Positions 33,301 through 42,994 are shown, counted from the first letter of the stretch. The stretch: 43,837 nucleotides of DNA from JBOFEH01 sp051650265 (GCA_051650265.1 JBOFIR010000207.1:1-43837); one strand, 5' to 3'. Notes: generated from the letters alone by a model not told the origin. Translations and numbers: made by a program.

Positions 33301-34065
33301 ATGACTGGATTTAAAGTATTACTTTACCATGAGTTTGTCAGAAAAGAAGATTTTAATGAAAGCTGTTCTTATCCAATACATGTAAAACAAGGCTATGAGG
33401 ATATTCTTCCTCATAGACTTTTTACATATGTAGAAGATTTTGAAAAGCAGATGCAAATGCTTTATGAAAGTGGCTATCATACATTAACACTTCAAGAAAT
33501 CCATGATTTCTATTATGAAGATCAACCTTTGCCAGAAAAGTCGGTCTTACTTACTTTTGATGACCTCTTTGTATCTGTTTATGATTATGCTTACCCAGTA
33601 TTGAAGAAGTACGGATTTCATGCAGTAGGTTTTCTTGTGAGGGAGTGGCTATTTGAAAATAAGACTATAGCAAATGGTAAAAAAGTTGTTTGTATGGGAA
33701 TGGAACAAGTAGAGCAGATGAAAGATGTTTTTGAGTATGCTAATCATACAAGTGGCATGCATATGAAGCGTTTTACAGAGGAAAAACAGATGATCACAGC
33801 TATTCAGGAAGCTTCGAAAGAGTTGTTCTTGGCGGATATCGCAGCGTGTGAAGAAGTTGTAGATTACAAAGGTGGGTTTGCATATCCTTTTGGTGCCTAT
33901 ACAATGGACAATGTGAGTTGGTTAGAAGAAAAAGGCTACCGCTTAGCATTTACCTGTCATACAGGAGTCAATGACAGGTCAATCACGCCACTAGGTTTGC
34001 GTAGAGATGAAGTTCGATTGGGGATAAGCTTAGAGCAGTTTAAACAACTTGTAGAAGGAGAATAA
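33301..34065 (+). CDS. Polysaccharide deacetylase (NodB-homology) family protein
   Basis: 254 residues, no signal peptide. NodB fold: motif 1 LLTFDDLFVS (TFDD present but L where G is usual), motif 2 ANHTSGMHMK with His pair spaced one further than H-x-x-x-H, a variant seen in other clostridial deacetylases, motif 3 FAYPFGAY, and GYRLAFTCHTG near the end. The metal-binding D-H-H set is intact. Members remove N- or O-acetyl groups from sugars; a small-molecule substrate is possible given the neighbours. Overlaps nothing, but only 4 bases precede the prenyltransferase gene. Confidence 0.85.
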   Translation: MTGFKVLLYHEFVRKEDFNESCSYPIHVKQGYEDILPHRLFTYVEDFEKQMQMLYESGYHTLTLQEIHDFYYEDQPLPEKSVLLTFDDLFVSVYDYAYPVLKKYGFHAVGFLVREWLFENKTIANGKKVVCMGMEQVEQMKDVFEYANHTSGMHMKRFTEEKQMITAIQEASKELFLADIAACEEVVDYKGGFAYPFGAYTMDNVSWLEEKGYRLAFTCHTGVNDRSITPLGLRRDEVRLGISLEQFKQLVEGE

Positions 34066-34069
34066 TAAG

Positions 34070-35029
34070 ATGAGTATAGGTAGTTTTTTAAAACTTGTTG
34101 AGATACAAACAAAGGTTGCGAGTGTGATTCCTTATTTATTAGGTACATTATTTGCACTTTATGCTTTTGATGACTTTAAGATTACAGAAGCTGTGTTGTT
34201 ATTTGCAGGAATGTTAGTTTTTGATATGACAACAACAGCGATCAATAACTATATTGATCATACCAAGGCTATCAAAAAGGAAGGGTTTGGTTATGAGGAA
34301 CATAATGCTATAGGGCGTGATGGGCTAGATGCTAAGATGGTGTTAAAAGTGATCATAGGTATGTTGGTGCTTTCAACAGCATTAGGAATTGCTCTCGTTC
34401 TTACGACGGATCTTATGGTGCTTGTTGTAGGTGTGATTTGCTTTGCAATAGGGATTTTCTACTCTTTTGGGCCGATTCCGATTTCTAGAACGCCTTTTGG
34501 AGAAGTGTTTTCTGGAGTGACTATGGGATTCTTGATTACTTTCCTAGCGGTTTATGTTCACATTTATGACAAAGGGATTATTGGGCTGAGCCTTACAAAA
34601 GAGACTTTAGCACTCACATTTAATATTGAAGTGATCATAAGTATTTTCATAGTTAGTATGCCAGCTATTGCAGGGATCGCAAATATTATGTTAGCGAATA
34701 ATATTTGTGATATGGAAGATGACCTTATCAATAGACGCTATACACTACCAATCTATATTGGTAAAGCGGCAGCGCTTCAAGTGTTCAAATGGACGTATTA
34801 TATTGGATTTGTAGGAATTGTAATCGGAGTCGTTCTAAGAATGCTACCAGTAGTAGCATTAGGTACACTTATTGCGCTCAAACCAGTAGGGGATCATATT
34901 AAGGCATTCTTTGCATTACAGTCAAAAGCAGAAACTTTTGTACTTGCCGTAAAGAATTTTGTCATGATGAATGTGCTTTATATCTTAACACTCATTATTG
35001 GTTGTCTCATGGGTGTATTAGTCAAATAA
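34070..35029 (+). CDS. UbiA/MenA-type prenyltransferase
   Basis: 319 residues, 8-9 membrane helices. UbiA family; closest in style to MenA (1,4-dihydroxy-2-naphthoate prenyltransferase). First site is AINNYIDHTKAIKK (residues 58-70): the leading N and D63 are there, but the second Asp of the NDYxDYxxGxD pattern falls on K69. Second site is ANNICDMEDDLINRRYTLPIYIG, close to the MenA NNxRDxxxD motif. It would attach an isoprenoid chain to an aromatic acceptor; no other quinone gene is near. RBS AGAAGGAG overlaps the deacetylase end. Confidence 0.88.
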   Translation: MSIGSFLKLVEIQTKVASVIPYLLGTLFALYAFDDFKITEAVLLFAGMLVFDMTTTAINNYIDHTKAIKKEGFGYEEHNAIGRDGLDAKMVLKVIIGMLVLSTALGIALVLTTDLMVLVVGVICFAIGIFYSFGPIPISRTPFGEVFSGVTMGFLITFLAVYVHIYDKGIIGLSLTKETLALTFNIEVIISIFIVSMPAIAGIANIMLANNICDMEDDLINRRYTLPIYIGKAAALQVFKWTYYIGFVGIVIGVVLRMLPVVALGTLIALKPVGDHIKAFFALQSKAETFVLAVKNFVMMNVLYILTLIIGCLMGVLVK

Positions 35030-35033
35030 AACA

Positions 35034-35060
35034 GAGGCTCTTTCAGAAGGGCCTTTTTGT
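35034..35060 (+). terminator. Partial terminator between the prenyltransferase and ASST 2
   Basis: AGGCTCTT / AAGGGCCT stem (one G:T pair, 4-base loop) then T5. Just before the ASST 2 RBS, so possible attenuation. Confidence 0.65.
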
Positions 35061-35077
35061 GAATAAAGAGGTGGAAA

Positions 35078-36571
35078 ATGGAACGTATTTATAAACAACA
35101 AGAAGAGATAACAGGTAGGTTAGAAAAAGAGTATGCGCAAGGAGTATATAGTTTTGATAAACCTTATATAAGGTTGAATCCGTATGGATTGACACCCCTT
35201 GCTGCGATGATAAAGTTCCCACTAAGTGATGTCACATGTTTTAAAATCATTGTAGAAGGTGAGTATACTTATACATTAGATGCAGCAGAACAGGAACAGG
35301 AACTTATTATCGTAGGATTATACGGTGGTAAACGCAATCGTGTAGTGCTTCAAGCGATGATGAGTGGTGGGAAGACACATGTAACTGAGATTGAAATTGA
35401 AACAGATGCATTGCCAGAAGCTTTTAGTTATTTGGATGTTGTGACATATAATAGAGAAAAAGTAAGTAACGGCTGGATTAGTATGTGTCTTGCAAGAGCT
35501 GATGGTTCAAGGCCGTATGGTAATCTCTATAGTATAATGGACTATGATGGACATATCAGATGGTATTACTTAGGAAAGAGTTGGTATCTGTTTAAGAAAC
35601 TTAAGAATGGACACCTGATGGTTGATTCACCTATTTCAGAAGGAGAATATGAGAAATACTCACCAATAGGTGTAGTAGAGATGGATTATATTGGGCGCTA
35701 TCATGATTTCTACCACATGCCGAATGGTTCGCACCATGATGTATGTGAACTACCGAATGGCAACCTATTAGCTTTAACCCAACATGCACATACAGTGGAG
35801 GATGTCGTCGTAGAATTTGATCGTAAAACAAAACAAATCATTGAAACGATTGACTTTAATGACATTCTAGACCCTATGAGACAACCTGTGATAGACAAGG
35901 AAGTCATCAATGATGAGCGCGATTGGCTTCACTTGAACTCAGTGTCTTATGATGAACGGGATAATGGGATTGTTGTTTCTTCAAGAAATCAAAGTCTTGT
36001 GGTGAAAATTGATAAGGAAACAAGAGCAATTAAATGGATCCTAGGGCCTCATGATAACTGGCAAGAAAAATATAAGAAATATTTATTACAACCTGTAGGT
36101 GAAAACTTTGAATGGAGCTGGTCAGGGCATACGGCAATTATTAATAATGATCACATCTTGCTTTTTGATAATGGTAACTATAGGAGCTTTGCGTTTGAAC
36201 AAGCAGTACTAGCAGGTTCAAACTACAGCAGAGGGGTAGAGTATCATCTTGATTTAGAAAAGCAGCAAATTTCACAGGTATGGCAGTATGGTAAAGAAAG
36301 AGGATTTGAACTGCACTGTCCATTTTTATCAGGTTTAAGTTTGTTGGAAAATAATAATAGGCTGATGTGCTTTGGGGGGACTGCAAAAGATCGCTTTGGA
36401 AATGCGGTAGATGATATGAAGAGTCCAAGAGTTAAGAACCGTGTATATATTGTAGAAACAACGGGAGACGAAATGGCAGAGGTCGTTTTTGAAGTAAGGT
36501 TTATTGATCACGATAGACTGACCTCACAAGGGTTCCTGTGTTACCGTGCAGATAAAATAGTTCTCTATTAA
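35078..36571 (+). CDS. Aryl-sulfate sulfotransferase (ASST) 2
   Basis: 497 residues, paralog of the ASST at 30827. The two align without visible gaps for the first 350 positions, with the active residues at the same numbers: His219/220 (NGSHHDVCE), His285 (DWLHLNS), Arg303 (SSRNQSLVV) and His351 (SWSGHTAI). No signal peptide (MERIYKQQEEITGRLEKEYA). Shared late motifs: NYSRGVEYHLD, QVWQYGKERG, CFGGTAKDRFGN. Likely cytosolic and with related but different acceptor choice. RBS AAAGAGGTGG. It follows a partial terminator, so may be expressed less than, or separately from, the genes before it. Confidence 0.9.
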   Translation: MERIYKQQEEITGRLEKEYAQGVYSFDKPYIRLNPYGLTPLAAMIKFPLSDVTCFKIIVEGEYTYTLDAAEQEQELIIVGLYGGKRNRVVLQAMMSGGKTHVTEIEIETDALPEAFSYLDVVTYNREKVSNGWISMCLARADGSRPYGNLYSIMDYDGHIRWYYLGKSWYLFKKLKNGHLMVDSPISEGEYEKYSPIGVVEMDYIGRYHDFYHMPNGSHHDVCELPNGNLLALTQHAHTVEDVVVEFDRKTKQIIETIDFNDILDPMRQPVIDKEVINDERDWLHLNSVSYDERDNGIVVSSRNQSLVVKIDKETRAIKWILGPHDNWQEKYKKYLLQPVGENFEWSWSGHTAIINNDHILLFDNGNYRSFAFEQAVLAGSNYSRGVEYHLDLEKQQISQVWQYGKERGFELHCPFLSGLSLLENNNRLMCFGGTAKDRFGNAVDDMKSPRVKNRVYIVETTGDEMAEVVFEVRFIDHDRLTSQGFLCYRADKIVLY

Positions 36572-36575
36572 TAGA

Positions 36576-36612
36576 GGTGCACCTATTCGTGTTTGGGATA
36601 GGTGCTTTTTTA
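36576..36612 (+). terminator. Terminator after ASST 2
   Basis: GCACCTAT / ATAGGTGC stem with an 11-base loop and T6. Confidence 0.9.
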
Positions 36613-36792
36613 TTGGAAAAAATCAAACCTAGTAAAAATGCAAAAAAAGATGAGATGAAAATTATATGTTATATATAAAATATAGAATTTTTTGAGTTAT
36701 AAATATATTTATTGCAAATAGATACTATCTCTCTTAGAATATGGATATTAATAAAAAGAGTATCGTTTTGTAATGAAGGGAGTGTTGCCGTG

Positions 36793-39700
36793 ATGAAAAA
36801 AGTAGGTGTACCCAAAGCACAAGGTTTATATGATTATCAGTATGAAAAAGACAACTGTGGGATAGGCTTCATTTCACATATTAAAGGGGAAAAAAGTCAT
36901 GACATTGTAGAGAAGGGATTGGAGATTCTTATCAATCTGACCCATCGAGGAGCAACCGGATGTGATCAGTATACAGGAGATGGGGCAGGAATCTTGGTAC
37001 AGATTCCCCATCAGTTTTTTAAAGTACAGTGTGAAGATACACTGATTGATTTGCCTGAAGAGGGTAACTATGCAGTAGGGATGATGTTTCTTCCTAGGGA
37101 ATCAGATGAATTACTAGAGTGTGAGGGGATCTTCGAGAAGATTGTGATGGAAGAAGGCCTAGAGTTACTTGGATGGCGTGATGTGCCTGTAGATCACAAT
37201 AGTATAGGTGAAATTGCTAAAGGAACAGAGCCGCTCATCAAACAAGTCTTTATTACTAAAGGAGACTATACTATAGAGCAGTTTGAGACCAAGCTTTATA
37301 TTGTACGCAAGCGCTCGGAGCAAGCAGTTCGGCTATCACACATGCATAACAAAGGCTATTTCTATATACCAAGTTTATCTAGTCAGACAATCGTCTATAA
37401 AGGACTTCTGTTGGCAGAGCAGATTGGTTACTTTTACAAGGATTTGCGTGATCCAAGATTTACGAGTGCCCTAGCCCTTGTACATCAACGTTATAGCACC
37501 AATACTTTTCCAACTTGGGATCTTGCACAGCCTTTCCGGTATATCGCTCACAATGGGGAGATCAACACCATACAAGGTAATCGTAACTGGATGCATGCTA
37601 GAGAAGGCGTATTACGTTCACAGGTGTTTGGCAAAGAGATTAGGAAGCTCTTTCCGATTCTTGCGCCAAATTGTTCAGATTCAGCGACTTTTGACAATGC
37701 GTTTGAACTCCTTGTACGCAGTGGACGCTCACTGGCACATGCCATGATGATGCTCATTCCAGAGGCATGGCAAAACAACACATTAATGTCAGAGGATAAG
37801 AAAGCTTTCTATAACTATCATGCGACAATGATCGAACCATGGGATGGGCCAGCTGCTATGGCTTTTACAAATGGCAAGCAAATTGCAGCCACACTTGACC
37901 GCAATGGGCTAAGACCTGCACGCTACGTGGTGACAAAGGATGACTATGTGATCTTGGCATCAGAAGCCGGTGTGCTGGCAGTGGAGCCGGGGCAAGTAGC
38001 CTCTAAAGGGCGCGTAGAGCCAGGCAAAATGTTCCTCGTAGATTTAGAGGAAGGGCGTATTATCAAAGACGAAGAAATCAAAGCGAAGCTTTGTAGGCAG
38101 ATGGACTATAAGGTGTGGATCAAGCGTAATCAGTTGACACTAGAGCAGTTGGAGGCTCCGGTCTATTTGCCAACATCCAACATAGATACATTATTAGAGC
38201 GCCAACAAACGTTTGGTTATACATATGAGGAACTGAAGATGATCCTAGCGCCTATGGCTGCTACGGGCAAGGAAGCTATAGGTTCTATGGGAAATGATGC
38301 ACCACTAGCGGTACTCTCTGACAAACCACAGCTCCTCTATAACTATTTTAAACAACTTTTTGCACAGGTGACCAATCCACCTATTGACCCGATCCGAGAG
38401 GAATTGGTGATGAGTTTGGTATCCTTTATTGGACAAAAAGTCAACTTGCTTGATCAATCAGATCGGGATGCGAAGTTCTTACAGCTTAGTCATCCTATAC
38501 TATCCAATACAGATCTGGCTAAGATTAGTAAGCTTGATAACAGTGATCTGCGTGCCATTCGTATTCCGATGCTTTTTAAGCATCCAGGGACAGGGATGAA
38601 TTTGGCATATGCCATTGACACACTTTGTGAACGTGCGAAAGCAGCCATTGGTGATGGTTACAATATCATCATTCTTTCAGATCGTGATATGGACCGCTAT
38701 GAAGTGCCCATACCTGCACTTCTTGCAACCAGTGCATTGCAGCAGTATCTGATCAAACACAAGCTGCGTACCAATGTGAATATTGTGGTGGAGACAGGAG
38801 AGGCCAGAGAAGTGATGCATTTTGCACTCCTTATAGGATATGGTGCGACAGCGATCAATCCCTATCTGGCATTTGAGAGTATTGATGGCCTTATTGCTGA
38901 AGGACTCTACCTAGAGCAGATCACATCAGAAAAAGCCCATGCAAACTATATCAAGTCTGTAAAGCTTGGTCTACTTAAGGTCATTTCTAAGATGGGGATC
39001 TCCACCATCCAAAGCTATCGTAGTGCCCAAATCTTTGAGGCGATTGGACTTGGCAAAGAACTCGTTGAAAAGTACTTCACAGGAACCGCTTCACGTATTG
39101 GTGGGATTGACCTGGATACATTGGCACTAGAAGCTATGATACGGCACCGCTTGGCTTATGGCAAACGTCGTCATACAGATGGGCAGCTAGAACAGGGTGG
39201 GCAGTATCATTATCGCCCAGATGGTGAATACCATCACTTTAATCCGTATACCATCTCTAAACTTCAGCAAGCAGCACGTACTGGAAGTTATGAGACGTAC
39301 AAAGATTTTTCTGAGGCAATCAATAACCAAGCAGCGGCGCTATGCACTGTACGTGGTTTATTGAAATTTAAAAAACGTGAAGCGATCCCTATTGAGATCG
39401 TAGAACCAGCATCAAGTATTGTGAAACGCTTTGCAACAGGGGCTATGAGTTTTGGCTCTATTAGCAAAGAGGCACATGAGACACTTGCCATCGCCATGAA
39501 TACATTGGGAGGTAGATCCAATACAGGTGAAGGAGGGGAGGATACAGAGCGCTTTGGCGACCAACGGCGCAGTAGTATCAAGCAGGTTGCTTCGGGAAGA
39601 TTTGGCGTGACGGCAAACTACCTTGTCAATGCGGATGAACTACAGATTAAGATGGCACAAGGGGCAAAACCTGGAGAGGGAGGGCAACTTCCGGGAGGTA

Positions 39701-41286
39701 AAGTTAATGAAGTCATTGGTAAAGTACGTCATTCCACGCCGGGGATTGATTTGATCTCACCACCACCGCATCATGATATTTATTCCATTGAAGATCTTGC
39801 ACAGTTGATTCATGACCTCAAAAATGTGAATTCAAAGGCCCGTATTTCTGTTAAGTTAGTTTCGGAAGTTGGGGTAGGCACAGTTGCAGCAGGTGTGGCA
39901 AAGGCAAAGGCAGATGTAATCTTGGTATCAGGACATGATGGTGGCACAGGTGCATCCCCCCTCACCTCCATCAAGCATGCAGGCTTGCCTTGGGAGCTAG
40001 GGTTAGCCGAAGCACAGCAGGTTCTACTGCTCAATAACCTTAGAGGACGTATTATCCTTCAGACAGATGGACAGATCAAGACAGGGCGTGATGTGGTGGT
40101 CGCAGCGCTACTCGGTGCAGAGGAGTATGGCTTTGCAACAGCACCTCTTGTGGTATCAGGTTGTATGATGATGAGAAAGTGTCATCTCAATACATGTCCA
40201 GTAGGTGTAGCAACACAAGATCCTGAGCTTCGCAAGAAGTTCTCTGGAAAGCCAGAGCACCTCATCAAGTATTTCTTCTTTGTAGCAGAAGAGGTAAGGG
40301 GTCTGATGGCAAGCCTTGGATTTAGAACCATCGATGAAATGATCGGCCGTAGTGATGTACTAGAGGTGGATGAAGCACTCAAACATTGGAAATCAAAAGG
40401 TGTGGATCTGTCACCTATTCTCTATAGACCGAACTTGCCGCTGCGTATTGCCTGTCGTAATGTAAGCAGTCAAGATCATGGGATAGAAAAGGCACTCGAT
40501 CATCAGTTGATTGAGGTAGCAATGCCAGCACTTGAGAGTGGCAAAGGGGTGCAGGCTGACTTTGATATTCGTAATATCAATCGTACAGTGGGCACTATGC
40601 TCAGCGGAGAGATTGCTCGGCGATACGGTGAGGTAGGGCTTGCTGAAGATACAATCTGGTTGAACTTTAGTGGTAGCGCGGGGCAAAGTTTTGGTGCATT
40701 TGCAGCGCCAGGTCTGACACTGGCACTTCAAGGGGAAGCGAATGATTATGTAGGAAAAGGCCTATCAGGTGGAAAAATTATTATCAAACCACCAGTAGAG
40801 AGTACTTTTGAGGCAGATGAAAATATCATCGTTGGCAATACACTGCTCTATGGTGCGACCAGTGGTGAAGTCTACATCAATGGTCGTGCAGGAGAACGCT
40901 TTGCAGTGCGTAACTCAGGTGCAACGGCTGTCATTGAAGGCTTAGGTGATCATGGCTGTGAATACATGACAGGCGGCGTGGTGGTAGTACTTGGAAGCAC
41001 GGGCTATAATTTTGCAGCTGGTATGAGCGGAGGAGTTGCTTATGTTTATGACCAACAAGCAGACTTTGAGACAAAGCTTAACAGGGAGTTTGTGGTCTTG
41101 GAACAACTGACGGATACACCAGATGCGCAAGTTGTAAAAGAACTGATTGGCAAGCATGTGATGGCTACAGGAAGTGCCAAGGGTGCACATCTGCTTGATA
41201 CATGGGAAGATGCACGTGGGAAGTTTTATCGGGTGATCTCACCTGCTTATAAAGCGATCCTAGAGCAAAAGAATAGGGTAGATTAA
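36793..41286 (+). CDS. gltB: Glutamate synthase, large subunit
   Basis: 1497 residues from ATG 36793 (AAGGGAG upstream; GTG 36790 is equally possible). The long in-frame extension to 36712 has no RBS. A short propeptide precedes Cys22 (KDNCGIGF), the N-terminal nucleophile of the glutamine amidotransferase domain. Then the central domain, the FMN-binding synthase domain (FATGAMSFGSIS, GGRSNTGEGGED, ISVKLVSEVGVGTVAAGVAKAKAD, ISGHDGGTG-type) and the 3Fe-4S site CMMMRKCHLNTCPVG (C-x5-C-x4-C). A C-terminal gltB alpha-helix domain ends it. Makes two glutamates from glutamine and 2-oxoglutarate. 13 bases before gltD. Confidence 0.99.
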   Translation: MKKVGVPKAQGLYDYQYEKDNCGIGFISHIKGEKSHDIVEKGLEILINLTHRGATGCDQYTGDGAGILVQIPHQFFKVQCEDTLIDLPEEGNYAVGMMFLPRESDELLECEGIFEKIVMEEGLELLGWRDVPVDHNSIGEIAKGTEPLIKQVFITKGDYTIEQFETKLYIVRKRSEQAVRLSHMHNKGYFYIPSLSSQTIVYKGLLLAEQIGYFYKDLRDPRFTSALALVHQRYSTNTFPTWDLAQPFRYIAHNGEINTIQGNRNWMHAREGVLRSQVFGKEIRKLFPILAPNCSDSATFDNAFELLVRSGRSLAHAMMMLIPEAWQNNTLMSEDKKAFYNYHATMIEPWDGPAAMAFTNGKQIAATLDRNGLRPARYVVTKDDYVILASEAGVLAVEPGQVASKGRVEPGKMFLVDLEEGRIIKDEEIKAKLCRQMDYKVWIKRNQLTLEQLEAPVYLPTSNIDTLLERQQTFGYTYEELKMILAPMAATGKEAIGSMGNDAPLAVLSDKPQLLYNYFKQLFAQVTNPPIDPIREELVMSLVSFIGQKVNLLDQSDRDAKFLQLSHPILSNTDLAKISKLDNSDLRAIRIPMLFKHPGTGMNLAYAIDTLCERAKAAIGDGYNIIILSDRDMDRYEVPIPALLATSALQQYLIKHKLRTNVNIVVETGEAREVMHFALLIGYGATAINPYLAFESIDGLIAEGLYLEQITSEKAHANYIKSVKLGLLKVISKMGISTIQSYRSAQIFEAIGLGKELVEKYFTGTASRIGGIDLDTLALEAMIRHRLAYGKRRHTDGQLEQGGQYHYRPDGEYHHFNPYTISKLQQAARTGSYETYKDFSEAINNQAAALCTVRGLLKFKKREAIPIEIVEPASSIVKRFATGAMSFGSISKEAHETLAIAMNTLGGRSNTGEGGEDTERFGDQRRSSIKQVASGRFGVTANYLVNADELQIKMAQGAKPGEGGQLPGGKVNEVIGKVRHSTPGIDLISPPPHHDIYSIEDLAQLIHDLKNVNSKARISVKLVSEVGVGTVAAGVAKAKADVILVSGHDGGTGASPLTSIKHAGLPWELGLAEAQQVLLLNNLRGRIILQTDGQIKTGRDVVVAALLGAEEYGFATAPLVVSGCMMMRKCHLNTCPVGVATQDPELRKKFSGKPEHLIKYFFFVAEEVRGLMASLGFRTIDEMIGRSDVLEVDEALKHWKSKGVDLSPILYRPNLPLRIACRNVSSQDHGIEKALDHQLIEVAMPALESGKGVQADFDIRNINRTVGTMLSGEIARRYGEVGLAEDTIWLNFSGSAGQSFGAFAAPGLTLALQGEANDYVGKGLSGGKIIIKPPVESTFEADENIIVGNTLLYGATSGEVYINGRAGERFAVRNSGATAVIEGLGDHGCEYMTGGVVVVLGSTGYNFAAGMSGGVAYVYDQQADFETKLNREFVVLEQLTDTPDAQVVKELIGKHVMATGSAKGAHLLDTWEDARGKFYRVISPAYKAILEQKNRVD

Positions 41287-41299
41287 GGAGGAGGCCAAT

Positions 41300-42715
41300 A
41301 TGGGGAAAGTAACAGGGTTTATGGAATACCCACGTCAAGAACTAGAAAAAAGGCCGGTGAATGAACGTTTAGGTGATTACAAAAATGTCTATATCTTACC
41401 TGAAGAAGAGTATGTGCGTGAGCAAGCGGCTAGGTGCATGGATTGCGGTGTCCCTTTTTGTAACTCCTTTGCGGGGTGTCCTCTGGGCAATATCATTCCT
41501 GAGTTTAACGATATGGTATACAGAGGGCAATGGAAGAAGGCACTTCAGCTGCTCCTACGTACCAATAATTTTCCGGAATTTACAGGCACAGTATGCCCTC
41601 ATCCATGTGAATCAGCGTGTGTACTAGGCATTCATGAGCAGCCTGTAGCCATCAAACAGATGGAACTGAGTATTATTAACAAAGGGTTTGAAGAAGGATG
41701 GATCGTGCCAAATCCACCTGCACGCCGTACGGGGAAGAAGGTAGCAGTGATTGGTTCAGGACCATCGGGGCTTGCATGCAGTGATCAGCTCAATAAAGCA
41801 GGGCACACAGTAACCGTATTTGAACGTGCAGATCGGATAGGTGGACTACTTTCTTATGGCATACCGGATTTCAAGCTAGAAAAAAATATAGTAGAGCGAA
41901 GGGTGAAACTTTTAGAAGAAGAGGGAATCACTTTTCTTACCAATACTTGGGTAGGTCGGGATTATCCAGCGGCGCATCTTGTCAAAGAATTTGATGCAGT
42001 TGTATTGTGTGGGGGTGCTACGCAGGCTAGGGATCTACCTGTTCCAGGACGTAATCTAACAGGATTACATGTGGCGGTAGAGTTTCTCACACAACAGAAT
42101 AAACGATGTCAGGGGATACCCTTTGTAGAGCCAGAGATTACTGCCAAAGATAAGCATGTGATTGTAATAGGTGGTGGGGATACAGGAAGTGACTGTATTG
42201 GAACGGCACTCAGGCAAGGTGCAAAGTCTGTGACGCAACTTGAGATTATGCCCAAACCACCACAAGGGCGTACGGAAAAATGTCCTTGGCCGATGTATCC
42301 AATGATTATGCGCACCTCTACCTCACAAGAAGAAGGAGGGATGCGTAAGTTTTCTATAAAAACCACAGCATTTAGTGGAATAGGTGGAAAAGTCAAAAAA
42401 CTTCATGGCGTGGCTGTGGATGAAAACTTTAATGATATTCCTGGTAGTGGTTTTGAGATCGACTGCGATCTTGCACTCTTTGCCATGGGATTTCTTCATC
42501 CAGAACATGAGGGGATGTTGCATGATCTAGGCATTGCATATGATGAACGGGGTAATGTCAAGACGAGCAAAGATTATCAGACGTCCTTGCCAAGTGTTTT
42601 TGCAGCTGGGGATATGCGCAGAGGTCAGTCACTAGTTGTATGGGCCATTGCAGAAGGAAGAAAGGCAGCCCACGCCGTTGATTTGTATTTGATGGAACAG
42701 GCAGCACTCAGCTAA
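41300..42715 (+). CDS. gltD: Glutamate synthase, small (NADPH) subunit
   Basis: 471 residues. N-terminal 4Fe-4S cysteines (ARCMDCGVPFCNSFAGCPLGN; TVCPHPCESACVLG), FAD Rossmann motif VAVIGSGPSGLACSDQL, GGLLSYGIPDFKLEK, NADPH motif VIVIGGGDTGSDC, and the closing FAAGDMRRGQSLVVWAIAEGRKAA. Passes electrons from NADPH to GltB. AAGGAGGA RBS. Operon ends at a terminator. Confidence 0.99.
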   Translation: MGKVTGFMEYPRQELEKRPVNERLGDYKNVYILPEEEYVREQAARCMDCGVPFCNSFAGCPLGNIIPEFNDMVYRGQWKKALQLLLRTNNFPEFTGTVCPHPCESACVLGIHEQPVAIKQMELSIINKGFEEGWIVPNPPARRTGKKVAVIGSGPSGLACSDQLNKAGHTVTVFERADRIGGLLSYGIPDFKLEKNIVERRVKLLEEEGITFLTNTWVGRDYPAAHLVKEFDAVVLCGGATQARDLPVPGRNLTGLHVAVEFLTQQNKRCQGIPFVEPEITAKDKHVIVIGGGDTGSDCIGTALRQGAKSVTQLEIMPKPPQGRTEKCPWPMYPMIMRTSTSQEEGGMRKFSIKTTAFSGIGGKVKKLHGVAVDENFNDIPGSGFEIDCDLALFAMGFLHPEHEGMLHDLGIAYDERGNVKTSKDYQTSLPSVFAAGDMRRGQSLVVWAIAEGRKAAHAVDLYLMEQAALS

Positions 42716-42719
42716 AGTA

Positions 42720-42760
42720 ATAAGAGCCTATGGGATATGACCTTATAGGCTCTTTGTCTA
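42720..42760 (+). terminator. Terminator of gltBD
   Basis: AAGAGCCTAT / ATAGGCTCTT stem with internal GG/CC pairing and a short T tail. Confidence 0.75.
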
Positions 42761-42994
42761 AAAGGGCGTGCTATGTTAACTGTAAGATGTGAGAAAAAAT
42801 ACAAAAAAATTTTAGAACTTAAACAGGATAGCAGAAACTTATAGAAATAAGGATATAAAGAGAGGGAGATTCCATTTGATATCAAGGGATAGGGGCTATT
42901 AGAATGCAGTAAAAGGGTGAAGCGAAAAGATGATAAAATTCTCACAAATCCTGGAAATATTAAATGATAATCAAAAATTTATGTCAAATCTTAC

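Noticed and set aside
36712..36792. Extended N-terminus for gltB
   Set aside because: No RBS; glutamate synthase propeptides are short and Cys22 from ATG 36793 fits. A GATACT/AGTATC repeat in this leader is bulged and weak.
42773..42844. 23-codon ORF after gltD
   Set aside because: No RBS, lysine-rich random-looking product.
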